Shown: in pieces, positions 56,091-64,000 of the stretch
How the letters are laid out: every line of letters begins with the position of its first letter
How positions within the stretch are numbered: position 1 is the stretch's first letter
Made by a program: the position numbers and the translations under genes
Notes under the pieces: model-generated
What the model was told of the DNA's origin: nothing
Databases searched by the model: none
What the model saw: the letters and a program-made list of their open reading frames with translations, nothing else
NCBI GenBank assembly: GCA_025617745.1
Contig: CM046864.1
Span: 27,404,199 to 27,468,198 of the forward strand
Direction of reading: 5' to 3'
Origin: Heliocidaris erythrogramma
Lineage: Eukaryota; Echinodermata; Echinoidea; Camarodonta; Echinometridae
Length of the DNA: 64,000 nt

Positions 56091-57607
56091 TTCTTCTTTG
56101 CCATCTTCTTGCTTTGCTGTTTGACCCTAGATCTTGATGCTGAGTTTGCAGACCTCTTATTTCTGGTTGGTGTTCTGTTGGTTGTTTCGACCTCCTGATC
56201 TATAGGCATGCAATCTGCAGCAGTCACGATTACCACATTGTCTGCATTGTTACACACAGCCCTCTCTTGATCCATGATGATGGTACTAACGGCTTCATGT
56301 TGTTCTACAAGCTCAGAGGCATCACCAGAATTGCCCATACTTTCGATTGTGACATGCTTGTATACTGGGAGAGTTGTCAGGTCCACATCGATATCAGTGA
56401 TCTGTACTGACTGCACCAACTTCTCTTTGTCCACAGCATTCGGGTTGAAGGGATAGATCCCACATTGCCTGAAGCCTTCTTTGATGTTGTACAAGGACAT
56501 TGTCTTCTCCCAGGGTGTCTTTAGAAGACGTGGGAATTCCAACTCCCAGTTCCATCCAGGACTCTGTAATGCTTGGCCGTACCTAACAAATGTTCCAATG
56601 TGATCCTCCAGGGATTTGTAGACACAGATGTCGAGGGGTAAGTCAAGCTTCGCTGTCTGGGGCACCTGTTCTATGAAGATCACATGTTTGTCGATAGCTT
56701 TGAGAAGGAAAGGTGGATCAAACATCGACAGCGGACCATCCATGATCAGGATGACCATATTGTTGATGTCCCGATCCTGTCGGCAGTGTTTCAAAAAAAG
56801 TTCATCGAACCAGTGTTGTATGGACTGAGTGTCCAGGAAACCATTCTCAGTTTTGGTATAGAGACACCTGTCAGGTCCGCCTGTAGCGTGATCCCCTGCA
56901 GGGAAATCACCCTTGAAGACGACATATGGGGGCATCACTGCACCTGCAGCAGATACACAGTTGACCATGGCCACATGCTGCCTGGCAGCAAAGTCAGTAC
57001 AGGAATGTCTTGAAGATTTCACCAACGGCCTTCCTGACCTACTCAAGTCCACGACAGCTTCATCACAGTAATAGATTCTCTCTGGTCTGTCCAATAAATC
57101 ATACTTCTGAAGCAGACCCTTGAGGCGAGCAAAGTATTCTCTCAAACAGTCAACTGAAGACCAAGGAATCAGCGTCGTGTCAAGTGGTTTACATGGTGGA
57201 ACTGGTCGTTTTATCTTCCCGGTCGTTTCTGGGTTAGCATCACGAAAACGGAGCCACCAATTATAGCTTGGACCGTTCTCCGCAAACTTGTTTTCCCCGC
57301 GTTCTTTATCAAGTGTGTGAGCATATTGGAGAATTTGACTGATGGTCAGAGGGGCACCTATGGATGCCATGAATTCAATCCGCTTCACGATCTCCTTCTC
57401 CAAGGCCGCAGAGAGTTTTGTCGAAGCCCCCCAACTAGCACCAAGTGCCACTTTTCTGTTGACGCGATCTCCAAGCGATCTTCGAGGAACATTGTGCAAC
57501 TTGGCTGCTGTGGCTATGGCCATTCCTCTTTGCTTCACAGCATAATACGCATTTTCCATGTCCTCGTTCATCCATTCCCTTTTTTTTGCAGTCCGATGGC
57601 CAGGCAT
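56069..57607 (-). CDS. pogo/jerky-like DDE transposase
   Basis: 512 codons, open throughout. An N-terminal psq-type helix-turn-helix (AYYAVKQRGMAIATAAKLHN, VPRRSLGDRV, residues 20-49) is followed by a CENP-B-type second DNA-binding region (about 65-135, ending WWLRFRDANPE) and a DDE_1 domain (about 175-340). Candidate catalytic residues are D182 in YYCDEAVVDLS, D290 in ILIMDGPLSMF and D326 in LDLPLDICVYK. The second block has lost the usual DNxxSH or DGHxSH form. It ends in a basic tail; an acidic tail is present in another frame just downstream. I found no inverted repeats by eye, so it may be a pogo-group transposon copy or a domesticated gene. It lies head to tail between MED18 and its upstream neighbour. 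Confidence 0.8.
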   Translation of the reverse strand: MPGHRTAKKREWMNEDMENAYYAVKQRGMAIATAAKLHNVPRRSLGDRVNRKVALGASWGASTKLSAALEKEIVKRIEFMASIGAPLTISQILQYAHTLDKERGENKFAENGPSYNWWLRFRDANPETTGKIKRPVPPCKPLDTTLIPWSSVDCLREYFARLKGLLQKYDLLDRPERIYYCDEAVVDLSRSGRPLVKSSRHSCTDFAARQHVAMVNCVSAAGAVMPPYVVFKGDFPAGDHATGGPDRCLYTKTENGFLDTQSIQHWFDELFLKHCRQDRDINNMVILIMDGPLSMFDPPFLLKAIDKHVIFIEQVPQTAKLDLPLDICVYKSLEDHIGTFVRYGQALQSPGWNWELEFPRLLKTPWEKTMSLYNIKEGFRQCGIYPFNPNAVDKEKLVQSVQITDIDVDLTTLPVYKHVTIESMGNSGDASELVEQHEAVSTIIMDQERAVCNNADNVVIVTAADCMPIDQEVETTNRTPTRNKRSANSASRSRVKQQSKKMAKKKKNSQTC

Positions 57608-57619
57608 GGCTACATGTAC

Positions 57620-58210
57620 ATGGGAGGAAAGAAGGGCTCACGTAAGAATAATAAAAACACCATAATCAAGATCTTAGACAAAAAAAATCTTCAATAACGC
57701 AAAATAAATACACAATAAATCAGAGTAGATTCTATGAACATTATAACTTTATTGAAAATTAGACTTTTCTATAAAAACTGTGACTTTGAATGTGAGGTTT
57801 AATTAACTAAATATTCAACTCAATATTCTTCTACTTCTTTATCCTCATTATTTTCGGAGATCAGACCTGTTCAAGAGATCATGATTTAAAATTAAATCTA
57901 TAGGCCTCTAAATTAGTCATTTGAATCAGCGCATCTTCTTCCAAAGCCTGGCATGCCTGGCAGTAGCATCTCACTCACATGACTGACACTAGCCGTACGG
58001 GCTTGATGCAGCCCAGGGCCCGTAATCAATTCAATACTTAAGAATGAAATTTGAGTAGTTTACTTAGATTTCGGCTGAGATAAAATACTTCAGCAATTTT
58101 GGTATTCAGTTGAATCTTTTGGCTAAGTATTTACCCTAAGTCTAAGACAGCTCCCTAGCAGTATAAGCCAATTACTTGATTGGCAGGTACACGGCTTTCA
58201 TACATGTACA
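57620..58210. other. 5' flank of the transposase, nothing recognised
   Basis: AT-rich sequence without visible coding exon or repeat. Confidence 0.4.
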
Positions 58211-58215
58211 TGGTA

Positions 58216-58590
58216 GAGGTGTTGTGGATCAGTGGATAAGTCCCCGGACTGTGAACCACGAGGTCCGGGGTTCGAATCCCACCGCAGCACTAGCGTCCTT
58301 TGGCAAGATGTTAATCTACATTTGCCACTCTCCACCCAGGTGTTAAATGGGTACCCGGTAGGATGGTGAAAGTTAATGCCCTTTGCTTAGCATGTGCGCG
58401 CTTGGAAACAGGCGACTGGCTGGAATGCTCCCCAGGGAGTGGAGAATGTGCATACAGTACATTTTGTACATGTACGGGCGTGCCAGAATCCAACGACCGG
58501 GGTAATAATATATATCTAGCGCTTTGAGCCAGTTTGGGTAAGGCGTTTTATAAATACCAAGTAGGCCTACATGTATTATTATTATTATAC
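58216..58590 (+). mobile_element. tRNA-derived SINE, best preserved copy
   Basis: A-box GGATCAGTGGATAAGTCC, B box GGGGTTCGAATCCC, then CCACCCAGGTGTTAAATGGG, GGCGACTGGCTGGAATGCTC, a 3' block AGCGCTTTGAGCCAGTTTGG and an ATT tail. The same body is found at 2630-2960. Confidence 0.85.
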
Positions 58591-59039
58591 ATACATGTAC
58601 ATGTACGCGGAGCAGTATAAGCTGCGCACAAGCAAATCTTCTGTGACACATTTATTGCGCATGATTTTGGACAGGATATGTGACGTCACAATGGATATCA
58701 GGAAATATTTTGCCTCAAAGTCGGGTTATTGACGCCTTGGAAAATGTGCAGAGGAGGCCGGGCCACTTGACTTGTTCCCTCTTTGACAGGTCTCAGCTAG
58801 GCCTACTACGAATTAAGACTTTGTAAACCGAAGATGCCTTCCCTGGTTTAGAGACAAGCTCAAGGCGATGTGATTGAGACCTTCAAAATGATACGAGCCA
58901 AGTGTAACACCTCTTCTTGAGCTTAATATTACCAGGACAAGGGGTAATAGCTTTAAAGGGATACGCCAACAGGCGGCCGTGGGGAAATTCAGAATTACGT
59001 AAGACCCATTCACTTGTACACAAAGTTTTTGCATCGGAC

Positions 59040-59280
59040 TGCTGGGATTACATTTCGCCTTTTCGGACTGAACAAAGTCGACCGAATCTTGCACAAGAGC
59101 TCGAGCTCAGGCGGAGCGTGCACGTTGCGCGGTGACCGGTCCGTCCGAAGTTTGCGTGCGACGGCGCGCGATACAACCATAATTGAAACTATACATCGCC
59201 GACAGTGCGCGCCGTCGCACGCAGCCGCCATTTTAAATCTGCATGACAAGAGGAGGCATGGATATACACAAACACTGGTG
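59040..59280 (+). promoter_or_regulatory. CpG-rich promoter-like island with possible untranslated exon
   Basis: High CpG density with GCGCGC and CGTCGCACG blocks, and GCCGCCATTTT (YY1-like) at about 59222. A consensus donor (CACTG|GTGAGT, GT at 59279) follows. It may be the 5' end of the UPF0489 gene 1.1 kb downstream. An alternative start lies in the CpG-bearing stretch at 60260-60400. Confidence 0.5.
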
Positions 59281-59284
59281 AGTT

Positions 59285-59755
59285 CTCGTAAATTTCTTAT
59301 ATGCTCTTTTTTTTGGTATTTTTTTGTAAAAATATGTACGATCAAAAACAAATAATCATTCCAAAAGTTTCCCTAGGAGGAGACGCTGTGGTGAAGGACC
59401 TGTCGTCAGTCGTGGGAGTAATATCAGGAAAGTGTTATTTCAGGGCATTTTCCATGTTCTGCTAACCTGTGCGCAATTCAGACATTTTTTTTACAAACCT
59501 CAAAATGTTGTCTTTCACATTAAAACTCCCGAACTGCGTGTAAAATGAATGAGTGCGCAGTCAGCGCAGACATGGGCACCATTGTTTTTTCAATGTTGAA
59601 ATGACACGGCCACCGTTTCACGTTTGCGTTTCTTGTGAAAATGGCATTGTTCTTGCTCTAATTTTGATGAGATTTTATTTCAAACTTACTCTTTAGAATA
59701 TCAGGAATAATATAAAATAAAGCTTTAGAGCAATATTACAGAAATTCTTGGGCCA
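59285..59755. other. Intron-like, nothing recognised
   Basis: AT-rich, no repeats or frames of note. Confidence 0.4.
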
Positions 59756-59760
59756 TCCTG

Positions 59761-59882
59761 GGTTTTAGCGGTCTAAACTTATTTTAGGTTGCTAACTTCA
59801 GCTCATCTATGCCTATGCCCTAACCCTAACCCTAACCCTAACCCTAGTTAGCAACCTAAAATAATTTAGACCCCTAAAACCT
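59761..59882. repeat. Hairpin enclosing an interstitial telomeric tract
   Basis: Arms GGTTTTAGCGGTCTAAACTT... (59761-59796) and the near-perfect complement (59847-59882) flank five CCCTAA units (59818-59846). Telomere repeat of the animal TTAGGG type. Confidence 0.85.
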
Positions 59883-59889
59883 AGGATTA

Positions 59890-60400
59890 CAGCAATTCTT
59901 GTTCATTTTCAGGTCAAAACCTTAGGTGCGCAGACATAGGGCTCCCAGCTAAGCATGCAGCTTAACATCAGACTCACCACCCAAGCTTCTATCTACATGT
60001 AGTCGCCCCAGCAGTACCGGGCATGCACGGGGTACGGTACCGGTGCGGGGCGGTCGTATGGCTAACCGGCCACTATGTGTTTCATTCACGTCATGCACGT
60101 CTTCCTCACAATAGTGAATCACATGGTAATCAGTGATTTGAGTGGATGGATGGTCTGAAAAGCTAATGGCTATGATGTAGCATTTTTAACTGCATGATTA
60201 TCACTTCGTAACATCCTCGACTTACCTTTTATTAAGATTATATTCGAAATATCAGCACATCCACATTCGAATTCAGCACTGCATCGACTCGACATCGACC
60301 GGACGACTAACGTTACACCGTACCGTACCGCACCGTCTCTGTGACCGACCCTCCTGATCCTGCATGCTAGTGCCGTGGGAGTCTTTCTGTGATTGTGTGA
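59890..60400. other. 5' region of the UPF0489 gene
   Basis: Contains CpG-bearing, CGACTCGACATCGACCGGAC-like sequence from about 60285 and short ACCGTACCGT repeats, likely the 5' UTR or promoter of the exon that follows. A possible acceptor (CATGCTAG) lies at 60363-60370. Confidence 0.45.
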
Positions 60401-60402
60401 AA

Positions 60403-60462
60403 ATGTCAGCCATTCGACAGTACAGTAAGCTACCTGTATGGGTTGTAGAAAATCACAATGAG
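60403..60462 (+). CDS. UPF0489 family protein (C5orf22 homologue), coding exon 1
   Basis: ATG then MSAIRQYSKLPVWVVENHNE and a donor GAG|GTAATT, 20 codons in phase 0. It matches the start of human C5orf22 (KLPVWVVEDHQEV). The family has an arginase/deacetylase-like fold by published domain assignments, but its biochemical role is not established. The intron of 3.1 kb to the next exon holds a short MITE, a long foldback element and a GAA tract. The gene continues beyond the window, so only the N-terminal ~69 residues are visible. A CpG-rich stretch at 59040-59280 or 60260-60400 is the likely promoter. Confidence 0.9.
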
Positions 60463-60582
60463 GTAATTATATAAACCACACCAATGTCATGAATGTTGTT
60501 TACCTCATATTGTAGAAATTCTTCATTTACTAAAGAAATATTTCCCTGGCTTCAGTCCCATCTACTCATATCGATGTAGGCT

Positions 60583-60676
60583 AGGTCCAGACTAGACAGC
60601 TGAAAACCGTCTGTTTCGGAGGAGTCTTTAACATTTTCTTATTTTTACCTTCTCCTCCTACACAGACGGCTACCCA
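60583..60676. repeat. Short foldback related to the 61.3 kb element
   Basis: AGGTCCAGACTAGACAGCTG near one end and paired blocks CCGTCTGT..CGGAGGAG / CTCCTCC..ACAGACGG. The first phrase is shared with the ends of 61276-62551. Confidence 0.5.
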
Positions 60677-60679
60677 ACC

Positions 60680-61270
60680 TTCGCGGTAGATAAGGGGATC
60701 TTACAATACATGGCCTATGAGCGTATCCCCCCAAAAGGGGGGATCTGATTTTCCATCCCTATAAGCCATCCCCTTTCTCTAAAATTTCACATAGATGGTG
60801 CTAGGGTTCTCATATTTCAATACATCACAAAAAACCCCGATAAAAATACAGATAATTAACAAAATTTGGGACTTACTCTGGTTTGAACTCAAGCTTCGCA
60901 CTGACTGACTGTGTATTCGCTGCGTTTTACTACACAATCTCTATACACGGCCTACTTCCGGGTCATGTGATTATAACCAAGAAGGCTGTCAGCGACTGGC
61001 TACTGACGTGCAACTTCCATGCTTCAAATGATCAGATTCGTGTACCAGACGAGGAATTTGGGGTAAGAAATTTATTCAAGCATATTATATTACCGTTGTT
61101 CTCATTCTGATTTGTTTATTTTAATAAAATAATGTATTTATTGGAAAATGAAAATTCGTCCTTAGTCCCTGGTACAGAGTGAGAGACGAACTTCAGTCTA
61201 TGTAAGGAGGTGTAGTGAAGCAAGACGTAGTCCAGTGGAACACCCGACGAACAGAGACTGAAGCTTTCGG
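60680..61270. other. Intron of the UPF0489 gene, nothing recognised
   Basis: No known element; a plus-strand frame at 60883-61110 has no recognised domain. Confidence 0.4.
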
Positions 61271-61275
61271 TCTAG

Positions 61276-62551
61276 GTCCAGACTAGACCGAAAAATCAGT
61301 CTATTTCGTTCGGGGAGGGCCTTAGACCGAAAATTCTGTCTCTCGTTCGTAGCTCTTCACTTAGAGACAGAAACGCTCCATTCACTCGCCTGTGCAAACC
61401 GAATCCCATTGACTCACACACTATACCGTTTGAATACGGCTGGAAGATTTTCAAACGGAGAAAACCTTGGAGTTGGACCCACTCACGGGTACATTACTGT
61501 AAAATAGTTGGTATTTTCCGTCGCATGTACTAAAGGTATGGGGGAAAAATAAGATAAATATTTTAAATACTTGCTTTCAAATTCAGCCCTTAAAAATCTC
61601 ACTCCTACCTCAAATGGCCGTTAGGAAGAAATTTTGATATTTTCAGCAAAATCCAAAGTCAAAATCTTGTCCAAAACCGGAGAAATCCCCGCCGATTTGT
61701 TTCGCGATCGCGTGTTGTTTACAAACTGCCGATGTCTTAGACTAAAATCGGCCAATATAATTTTTGTCCACGAAGAAACTCGGGATCGCAAGCGCACATC
61801 GATCTTTACGATCGCGCACACAGAAAATCGGAACTTTTCCGTGTACGTCATAGGGACCGAATTTTTGAGGACAAAACTCTTTTGGGGAGATGTCAGCGCC
61901 CGCGGCGACCAGGAAATGTACACAATGACTCCGATAGCTCGTTTCGCGAGAATCAACAGTAAATTACGGATTTCATTTTTGGAAATATCTTTTCCAACAT
62001 TGGTGAGTTGAATTTATTGTATTTCTTGGATATTTTGGGGTCGGTTTTTGAAAATTAAATGCCGATTTTGAGTGAATATTGGTGACTTTTGTGCAGTGGT
62101 GTTTTAAAAAGATGAGGTGTATGACTGCCTACATTATACACACGAAGTATAGGAATGTAGCTATGAGTGCTTGGACCCTGAATTACCTGAAAAAGGAGCA
62201 TTAAAAGGAATAACAGTCAAATTGGTAAGTTGAACATGTTCGTTTAAGTATACAGCCTAGGCCTAATCTATTTAATTTACACAAATATTGTTAAAATGTG
62301 AATAATACGATTTACAAAAACGACATGCCTACTGTCAAGCGGTTGACAGTGAGTTTGCACAGGCGAGTGAATGGAGCGTTTCTGTCTCTAAGTGAATGGC
62401 CGACCCTATCCAAATAAGAGGCTAACGAACGAGAGACAGAAAATTTCGGTCTAGGAGGGCCTATGCTTCGCAGAATTCCTCTCCTACTCGAAAGTCAAAT
62501 AATGTTATATAACTCCTCCTAACAGACAGATTTTTCTGTCTAGGTCCAGAC
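61276..62551. mobile_element. 1.28 kb foldback element in UPF0489 intron 1
   Basis: Ends GTCCAGACTAGACCGAAAAA and the complement of it (TTTTTCTGTCTAGGTCCAGAC). About 100 bases further in, an exact inverted block AACGCTCCATTCACTCGCCT appears at 61368 and as its complement at 62356. The middle carries overlapping frames on both strands (61634-62011 and 61956-61621) with no known domain; the plus-strand one runs into a donor-like TTG|GTGAGT at 62001. Probably a non-autonomous DNA transposon. Confidence 0.65.
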
Positions 62552-62637
62552 GTGCCTATCATAGCCTGGCCAGCCACCCTGCGCTCCTGGCCTGGAATTG
62601 TAGAAAAGGGTGTAAAAGAACTTAGGCCCTAGGCCTA

Positions 62638-62905
62638 GAAGAAGAAGAAGAAGACACTGGAAGAAGAAGAAAAGGAAGAAAAAGAAGAAGGAGAAGGAGG
62701 AGGAGAAGAAGAAGATGATGATGAAGAAGAAAAGGAAGATGAATCAGAAGAAGAAGAAGAAGATGGAGAAAAGAAGGAGAAGGAGAAGAAGAGGAAGGAG
62801 AATAGGAGGAAGAGGAGAACGAGGAGAAGAAGGAGGAGGAGGAAGAAGAGGAAGGAAAAAAAGAAAAAAGGAAAGGAGGAGGAAGAGAAGAAGAAGGAGG
62901 ATAAA
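62638..62905. repeat. GAA/GAG-rich tract
   Basis: About 270 bases of GAAGAAGAA/GGAGGA. Frames on both strands (Lys/Arg-rich and Ser/Phe-rich) are artefacts. Confidence 0.9.
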
Positions 62906-63053
62906 AATATTTTAGTCACATGTGGTCGTAAATCAGGGTCAGGTCTACATATGTGAATATTTCCCAACCATGTAAATGGTAGATTCTAGACCAAGTACGA
63001 GTTTAAGAAATTAGCATTTTTTGCAATAAATCAGAACTTTGTTATTAAAAATA

Positions 63054-63122
63054 TCTAGGTGTCTCAAGGTAAAGTTTACAGACCAACACTAGTCTGTAAA
63101 CTTTATGTTGATGCACCTAGAG
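63054..63122. ncRNA. Hairpin with 14 bp perfect inner stem
   Basis: Outer arms CTAGGTG / CACCTAG, then an internal loop, then TAAAGTTTACAGAC / GTCTGTAAACTTTA around an 8-base loop. The size is like a microRNA precursor, but a MITE remnant is just as likely. Confidence 0.35.
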
Positions 63123-63348
63123 TCTATAAAGATTAAGATTTGGTGTGAAAAAAGTTGTTTCTAAAATGCTTTTGTCAAATGACTTCAGTTTTTATTGAGT
63201 ATCTATAAAAATCTCAAAATTTGTTAGAAGTTGGAATAGATATCAGAGATCCTGAATAAAACTGTATACACACAAAAAAAATCATCACCAAAACCAAGTA
63301 CCATACGTAAAATACTGATCATGATATTCCCTTGTAAAAAGTGTAATA

Positions 63349-63410
63349 TATGACGGTAATTCAACCAAATTACCATCAAATCATGGTAATTTGGTTGAAT
63401 TACCGTCATA
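63349..63410. repeat. Perfect 28 bp inverted repeat with 6-base loop
   Basis: TATGACGGTAATTCAACCAA (and eight more bases) at 63349-63376 is exactly complementary to 63383-63410, with loop CAAATC. The central motif TACCAT..ATGGTA continues weakly outside. Confidence 0.85.
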
Positions 63411-63537
63411 TTACCATGGGTATACTATGGTACTTTTTTTACTAGGGTTGTCCAATGTGAAGTTTTCTGGGTTACCCAGGTAACAGCCTGTACTCTGACC
63501 AATTTGATTGTTTGGTTTTTTTAAATTTGTAAATCAG

Positions 63538-63683
63538 GTTCTTGAGCCAATCTACAGAGCCATTGCAACAAGGCATCTACCGTTTGAAGGGACAGCCATG
63601 CTTCACTTTGACTCCCACCCTGACCTACAGATCGACACCAACATGTCTGCAGACGTTGTCTTTGACAAGCAGCAGTTATTAGA
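63538..63683 (+). CDS. UPF0489 family protein (C5orf22 homologue), coding exon 2
   Basis: Acceptor GTAAATCAG (AG at 63536-63537), phase 0 entry: [16 protein letters not shown], then [20 protein letters not shown] and VFDKQQLL, with donor GA|GTGAGT. The HFDSHPDL block, a likely metal-binding D.H..D pattern, is the hallmark of the family and matches human C5orf22 closely. It leaves in phase 2; the next exon is beyond the window. Confidence 0.92.
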
Positions 63684-63689
63684 GTGAGT

Positions 63690-64000
63690 GGGATATACAG
63701 GGACGTCTTATGACCCACAAGTCACTTGTGACATCGCTAGACCGTTTTAAATATGGGTGAGGGAGGCTTGGTGTTCGACGAAATTTGTTGAAAAGTCAGC
63801 TGAATCCCCCCAAAAATGGTTTCCAGATTCATGAATTTGCCGACAGTGTTAAAACTTGTGGTCAGACTTTTAAATTTGCGGACAAAGATTTCTTTAAAAA
63901 ATAATACTGTCTCACACCCGACGCCCATGTCATTTCCCCACCAACAATGGCCCTGAATACCACATTGTTTCTACAATGTATGACCTACTGGGGATAGGGT
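63690..64000. other. Start of UPF0489 intron 2
   Basis: No element recognised. TTTGCCGACA/TTTGCGGACA phrases resemble the block at 6380-6400. Confidence 0.4.

Noticed and set aside
58216-58290. Functional tRNA gene
   Set aside because: The tRNA-like head is followed by a SINE body and ATT tail that recur elsewhere in the window.
62635-62967. Ser/Phe-rich and Lys/Arg-rich frames
   Set aside because: GAA/GGA microsatellite read on both strands.
1-64000. CRISPR array or bacterial-type operon
   Set aside because: The tandem arrays here lack spacer variety, and the window has introns, SINEs and animal genes throughout.

Overview
The window looks like nuclear DNA of a deuterostome invertebrate, most likely a sea urchin or a close echinoderm relative. 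The clues are a Toll-like receptor whose whole coding region lies in one exon, intron-rich animal genes (MED18 and the C5orf22/UPF0489 family), many poly-G/poly-C tracts, tRNA-derived SINEs, a foldback transposon built like the sea urchin TU elements, and an LTR retrotransposon with Gmr1-like gene order. The species call is inference; the gene calls rest on the sequence.

Host genes. The last exon of a carbohydrate sulfotransferase lies at 305-1004 (+). A Toll-like receptor lies at 12006-14684 (+), probably preceded by an untranslated exon. MED18 (Mediator subunit 18) runs leftward from 53488 to 44985 in five coding exons that join in phase to 220 codons. The first two coding exons of the C5orf22/UPF0489 homologue lie at 60403-60462 and 63538-63683 (+) and the gene leaves the window. 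A weaker two-exon candidate lies at 9410-7962 (-), and possible membrane-protein exons lie near 37.6 and 38.2 kb. MED18 and the UPF0489 gene are transcribed away from each other, with a pogo/jerky-like transposase (57607-56069, -) between them.

Mobile DNA fills most of the rest. From the left: two inverted copies of a ~700 bp MITE (1.3 and 6.8 kb); a head-to-head pair of Penelope-like 3' ends, each ending in a hammerhead ribozyme-like motif (3020-4719); a CR1/L2-type LINE (15.5-18.8 kb) carrying an inserted foldback element with tRNA-like arms; an L1-like LINE fragment; and a young LTR retrotransposon (22015-34417) with 1047 bp LTRs that look identical and with integrase ahead of reverse transcriptase. 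A 5.2 kb TU-like foldback element (24706-29914), ended by inverted arrays of 26 bp and 16 bp repeats and flanked by a 9 bp direct repeat, sits inside that retrotransposon. Further right are many MITEs (GTTTCAT family, piggyBac-like with TTAA, pogo-like with TA), a foldback element with another hammerhead-like core (38620-39038), a TIR-bounded element made of 161 bp tandem repeats (49046-49936), an interstitial telomeric tract in a hairpin (59761-59882), and a long foldback element at 61276-62551.

The strongest leads are the hammerhead-like motifs in two unrelated settings, the nested foldback/retrotransposon structure, the tandem triplication of the 5' edge of MED18 coding exon 1, and the foldback element with paired tRNA-like sequences. 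No operon-like gene cooperation is expected here; the genes look functionally independent.
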